DNA from: Bacteroidota bacterium | GTDB lineage: Bacteria > Bacteroidota > Bacteroidia > JAADEI01 | Assembly: GCA_015490475.1 (NCBI GenBank) | Contig: WFXT01000217.1 | Coordinates: 1-9,019 of the forward strand | Direction: 5' to 3' | Length of the DNA: 9,019 bases | Part shown: piece by piece, positions 6,388-9,019 of the stretch | Numbering within the stretch: the stretch's first letter is position 1 | Layout of the letters: each line of letters opens with the position of its first letter | Position numbers and translations under genes: made by a program | Notes under the pieces: model-generated | What the model saw: only the letters and a program-made list of their open reading frames with translations | What the model was told of the DNA's origin: nothing | The model's database searches: none

Positions 6388-6395
6388 TACTTTTG
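6388..6395 (+). promoter_or_regulatory. Bacteroidota-type -7 element TACTTTTG before trmH
   Basis: TACTTTTG is an exact TAnnTTTG match and ends 15 nt before the ATG at 6411. The two bases after it (TC) also match the box before glyA, giving a shared TACTTTTGTC. No convincing -33 TTTG is present at the right distance. It supports the ATG at 6411 over longer starts, because any start at or before 6393 would be upstream of the predicted transcript. Confidence 0.45.
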
Positions 6396-6410
6396 TCAAT
6401 AAATGCTACT

Positions 6411-7115
6411 ATGCACGACTTATTAGACAAGGTGTTAGACCTTCCAATAAGGAAAAAACAAGACCTGATAAATCATTTGAAGAATTTCATAACGCAAGAG
6501 CGATTTGAGAGAATGCTTGAAGTACTCAATTGGCGAACATATTTTATTACCATTGTTTTGGAAGATATTTATCAACCTCAGAATGCAAGTGCCACAGTGA
6601 GAACATGCGATTGCCTTGGTGTGCAAACGATTCATACCATAGAAAATAGGAACAGGTTTGAAGTTTCAAAGGGTGTGACATTAGGGGCAGAGCAGTGGGT
6701 GGACATACACAGGCATATCAATCAATCTCCAAGGGAAGTGTGCGAAGAGTTAAAGCAGGCAGGCTATCAAATAGTTGCCACAAGCCCTAAAGCCACAGTA
6801 TCTTTAAATGACTTCAAAATTGAAAGACCCATTGCTCTTTTGTTCGGGACAGAAAAAGATGGCTTAACAGAAGAAGCATTTGCTTCAGCAGATATTACTA
6901 TCAAAATACCAATGTATGGATTTACGACAAGTTACAATATTTCTGTTAGTGTGGCTATAACTCTTTACCAATTGGTGCATCAACTTCATAAAAGCAATTT
7001 GCCGTGGAAATTGACAGAAGAACAGAAAACAGACCTCTTGCTTAAATGGTTGATTAAAGACGTGAATAGAGCAGAGTTGATAATTGATAAATTTCTATCT
7101 GACACCGATAGTTAA
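6411..7115 (+). CDS. trmH: TrmH/SpoU-family RNA 2'-O-methyltransferase
   Basis: This SPOUT-class enzyme transfers methyl from S-adenosylmethionine to a ribose 2'-OH. The closest match by motifs is TrmH, which makes Gm18 in tRNA. From ATG 6411 it has 234 residues. The three SPOUT motifs are intact. Motif 1 is NASATVRTCDCLG (58-70) with the catalytic Arg64. Motif 2 is LFGTEKDGL (144-152) with E148. Motif 3 is IPMYGFTTSYNISVSVAI (166-183) with N176 and S178, and forms the trefoil-knot AdoMet pocket. VLEDIYQPQNAS and the C-terminal helical tail (WKLTEEQKTDLLLKWLIK) resemble Bacteroidota orthologues. The start is chosen because the 24 residues upstream are unlike the family and a promoter box lies in that stretch. 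No clear Shine-Dalgarno precedes it. The stop is 12 nt before the rRNA methyltransferase gene, suggesting an RNA-modification operon. The exact target nucleotide is inferred. Confidence 0.93.
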   Translation: MHDLLDKVLDLPIRKKQDLINHLKNFITQERFERMLEVLNWRTYFITIVLEDIYQPQNASATVRTCDCLGVQTIHTIENRNRFEVSKGVTLGAEQWVDIHRHINQSPREVCEELKQAGYQIVATSPKATVSLNDFKIERPIALLFGTEKDGLTEEAFASADITIKIPMYGFTTSYNISVSVAITLYQLVHQLHKSNLPWKLTEEQKTDLLLKWLIKDVNRAELIIDKFLSDTDS

Positions 7116-7127
7116 AATTTAGTATTG

Positions 7128-8507
7128 ATGATAAATGTCAGATTGCCTGCCCCTTTTCTTAAAAGAATACGTGAAATTCTCGCAGATGAGTTTGAGCCAT
7201 TTTTAGAAGCGTTGAGTGAACCTCCCTACGTGGCAATTAGACCCCATCCTATCAAATGGAATTGGACACACAAACAATTGACAGAACATTTTGGACATGG
7301 AAAACCTGTCCAGTGGTTTCCTCAGGCTTTTTTATTGGAAGAGAGACCAGAATTCTGGAAAGACCCTCTTTTCTTTGGTGGTGCCTATTACGTTCAGGAA
7401 CCCTCTGGATTAATTGTTTCATACATATTCAAAAAATTTGGCAGTCCTTCTGGGCTTGTTGCTGATGTGTGTGCCTCACCGGGTGGTAAGACAATACAAT
7501 TGTTAAGCCTCTTGGAAAAAACTGGTTTTCTTATTTCTGCGGAACCAGTGCCATCACGTTATCCTGCCCTTGAAGAGAATATTATCCGTTGGGGAATGCT
7601 CAATCAGGCACTTGTTCGGGCAGACAGCCGTGCCTTCGCTTCCCTTCCCAATACCTTTGATTTTGTCCTTGCTGACGTACCGTGTTCCGGTGAAGGCATG
7701 TTTCGTAAGGAACCTAAAGCGGTCAAGTTCTGGCGTCCCAACACCGGCAGGAAACTGCAGGCAATTCAAAGACAAATAATTACAAATGCCCTTATAACAA
7801 CTAAAGTCGGCGGATATTTCCTCTATACAACCTGCACGTTTAACCCTGAAGAAAACGAACTTAATGCCCAGTGGATTCTTGATACTTTTGGCTCTGCTGT
7901 TCAATCCATTGACCTATCAGAATTATTAGAATGGAACATTTCAGAAGGACTGAAGGAATGGCAAGGTAAGGAAATCTTAGCACACACTTACCGTTTCTAT
8001 CCTCATAGAGTAAAAGGTGAAGGATTTTTTCTTGCTCTCTTCAAAAAAACAGATGTAATCAATCCGTCAACGCCGATATCCCCATATCAAGGCTTTGAAT
8101 ACAAGCACGTTGATTGTCATATACCTTTTGATTTGCCTTTTGATTATAAGGTAATTTCATCAAAGGGTAAGCACTTTATAGTCCCCACTGAGTTTGAAGG
8201 AATCTTGCGTATTATTAGCAACCTACCAGTTAAGTACACTGGTCAGGAAGTTTTTTGTGGCACTAATAAACCTGCCCATCCGCTTGCGTTACTCTCTGAA
8301 CCGCCACAGGCATCAAGAATTGCCCTCTCTTATGAAGATGCTATGCGTTATTTGAAAGGAAATGTGCCTGTTGAATTATCGGATAATTATGCACTTGTTG
8401 AGTATATGAACGTGCCTCTGGGATGGTTGTATAAAAGTGGGACTCCTCCTCGGACAAAGAATCCTCTGCCTCAATCCTTTAGGTTAAAACGTTCCCTGCC
8501 CTTATAA
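7128..8507 (+). CDS. rsmF: NOL1/NOP2/Sun-family rRNA m5C methyltransferase (RsmF-like)
   Basis: The family methylates C5 of cytosines in rRNA or tRNA using AdoMet. From ATG 7128 there are 459 residues, near E. coli RsmF (479). An N-terminal RsmF-type region carries RPHPIKWN (38-45) and YYVQEPSGL (88-96). The Rossmann core follows: motif I DVCASPGGKT (113-122), motif IV DVPCSGEGMFRK with the release Cys186, and motif VI TTCTFNPEENE with the nucleophile Cys236. HRVKGEGFFLALF (293-305) is typical of the RsmF subgroup. The last ~140 residues look like the RsmF C-terminal domains, with a PUA-like end around VPLGWLYKSG. A TTG at 7125 is also in frame, but the adjacent ATG is preferred. It lies 12 nt after trmH and 21 nt before the export lipoprotein gene. 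16S C1407 is the E. coli target; the site here is inferred. Confidence 0.93.
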   Translation: MINVRLPAPFLKRIREILADEFEPFLEALSEPPYVAIRPHPIKWNWTHKQLTEHFGHGKPVQWFPQAFLLEERPEFWKDPLFFGGAYYVQEPSGLIVSYIFKKFGSPSGLVADVCASPGGKTIQLLSLLEKTGFLISAEPVPSRYPALEENIIRWGMLNQALVRADSRAFASLPNTFDFVLADVPCSGEGMFRKEPKAVKFWRPNTGRKLQAIQRQIITNALITTKVGGYFLYTTCTFNPEENELNAQWILDTFGSAVQSIDLSELLEWNISEGLKEWQGKEILAHTYRFYPHRVKGEGFFLALFKKTDVINPSTPISPYQGFEYKHVDCHIPFDLPFDYKVISSKGKHFIVPTEFEGILRIISNLPVKYTGQEVFCGTNKPAHPLALLSEPPQASRIALSYEDAMRYLKGNVPVELSDNYALVEYMNVPLGWLYKSGTPPRTKNPLPQSFRLKRSLPL

Positions 8508-8516
8508 GAAAAACTA

Positions 8517-8524
8517 TAATTTTG
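8517..8524 (+). promoter_or_regulatory. -7-like box TAATTTTG before the polysaccharide-export gene
   Basis: TAATTTTG exactly matches TAnnTTTG and lies in the 21-nt gap after the rRNA methyltransferase. It ends 4 nt before GTG 8529 or 10 nt before GTG 8535. No -33 TTTG is seen at the expected spacing inside the preceding gene, so it may be chance in AT-rich DNA. Confidence 0.25.
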
Positions 8525-8528
8525 CTAT

Positions 8529-9019
8529 GTGAACGTGCACAAAAAGATTTGGGCTGGACTCTTATTTATATTTGGTTTCATTTTTATCCTTTCAGGATGT
8601 AAAGTTTTTTACCCCGAAGTTATGTTCGTTGAAAATGTTACTCCTTTTATGGTTGATAGTTTAGTCCCTCAGGAATATGTATTGGCATCTGGCGATAAAC
8701 TTAAAATAATTGTTCAGCCAAGGAAAGGGCAGAACTTAGTAGAAATCTCTAATAATGTGCAAACTATTAATCTTTTGACATATGAGATTCAACCTAATGG
8801 TTACGTTTATTTACCTATCATTGACTCGGTTAAATTGGCAGGCTATACTGTTGAGCAAGCCAGAAAGATACTTAGTGATTTATATGCAAATCTTTATAAG
8901 GACCCCTATGTGTATATTGAGGTTGTTAACAGATTCGTTTATGTGTTTTTTCAGGACAGAGCAGAGGCTGTTGAGATGACTCGTAATAATATGAGTCTTT
9001 TTGAGGCACTTGCTAAGGC
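8529..9019 (+). CDS. Polysaccharide export lipoprotein, Wza/GumB family (incomplete at right edge)
   Basis: An open frame runs to the window end for 163 codons with no stop, so the gene is cut by the boundary. It begins with a lipoprotein signal: basic HKK, a hydrophobic run from WAGLLFIFGFIFI, then LSGC with the lipidated Cys at residue 24. Residues about 50-140 match the Poly_export (PF02563) pattern of outer-membrane polysaccharide exporters: YVLASGDKLKIIV, then a P-N-G-Y-V-Y-L-P-I-I-D strand, the AGYTVEQARKIL helix and DPYVYIEVV. The family (Wza, GumB, BexD) forms the outer-membrane channel for capsule or exopolysaccharide; SLBB domains should follow beyond the edge. An in-frame TAA at 8517 limits the start. 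GTG 8529 is the first candidate and GTG 8535 an alternative; the ATG at 8527 is out of frame and stops at once. It follows the methyltransferase by 21 nt. A Wzc-like kinase or glycosyltransferases would be expected downstream. Confidence 0.88.
   Translation, partial: MNVHKKIWAGLLFIFGFIFILSGCKVFYPEVMFVENVTPFMVDSLVPQEYVLASGDKLKIIVQPRKGQNLVEISNNVQTINLLTYEIQPNGYVYLPIIDSVKLAGYTVEQARKILSDLYANLYKDPYVYIEVVNRFVYVFFQDRAEAVEMTRNNMSLFEALAK

Larger units (their letters stand above)
6169..6410. other. Divergent intergenic region between hsp20 and trmH
   Basis: These 242 bases hold the hsp20 promoter and phased repeats on the left and a -7-like box for trmH on the right. The stretch between about 6262 and 6387 shows no gene I can support. 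The trmH frame stays open back to 6339, but the extra 24 residues do not look like the family. No tRNA cloverleaf or strong hairpin was seen. Confidence 0.6.

Noticed and set aside
6339..6410. Upstream extension of the trmH frame (24 extra residues starting with MPVWCARR)
   Set aside because: The residues are unlike the family's N-terminus, and the stretch contains the TACTTTTG promoter-like box; ATG 6411 fits orthologue length.
7554..7904. 116-codon minus-strand ORF inside the rRNA methyltransferase gene
   Set aside because: It is fully antisense to conserved motifs IV and VI of the methyltransferase, so it is a shadow frame.

Overview
The window looks like a compact, AT-rich stretch of a Bacteroidota (Bacteroidetes-type) chromosome. 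Three things point there. The first gene encodes a secreted protein ending in what looks like a type IX secretion (T9SS) type A sorting domain. The GlyA and TrmH proteins have the sequence flavour of Bacteroidota orthologues. Several genes are preceded by close matches to the Bacteroidota -7 promoter element TAnnTTTG rather than TATAAT boxes, and strong Shine-Dalgarno sequences are mostly absent. I cannot name a genus.

Layout, left to right. A large secreted protein of unknown function (27-1850, +) converges, with a 4-nt gap, on a minus-strand cluster. Read in transcription order that cluster is an exported M28 zinc aminopeptidase (5010-3730), serine hydroxymethyltransferase GlyA (3695-2391) and a small TPR lipoprotein (2379-1855). 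GlyA appears to have its own promoter in the 34-nt gap before it. Divergent from the peptidase is a 4'-phosphopantetheinyl transferase (5049-5753, +). It converges on, and overlaps by 14 nt, an Hsp20 small heat-shock protein (6168-5740, -). Terminator-like hairpins in both orientations lie in the end of the transferase ORF.

A 242-nt divergent intergenic region (6169-6410) carries the hsp20 promoter and a set of three 10-bp phased repeats. On its other side starts a plus-strand run: a TrmH/SpoU 2'-O-methyltransferase (6411-7115), an RsmF-like rRNA m5C methyltransferase (7128-8507), and a Wza/GumB-type polysaccharide-export lipoprotein (8529 to the right edge, incomplete). The export gene probably opens a surface-polysaccharide locus outside the window.

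Most of the window is housekeeping: one-carbon metabolism, carrier-protein activation, RNA modification, protein quality control and cell-envelope proteins. I found no mobile element, CRISPR array, tRNA or rRNA, and no convincing new multi-gene system. The observations most worth a second look are regulatory: a shared TACTTTTGTC box 15-16 nt before the glyA and trmH starts, implying very short mRNA leaders; phased repeats upstream of hsp20; and a transferase whose last residues are encoded by terminator hairpins. No gene-free stretch exceeds 300 bases.
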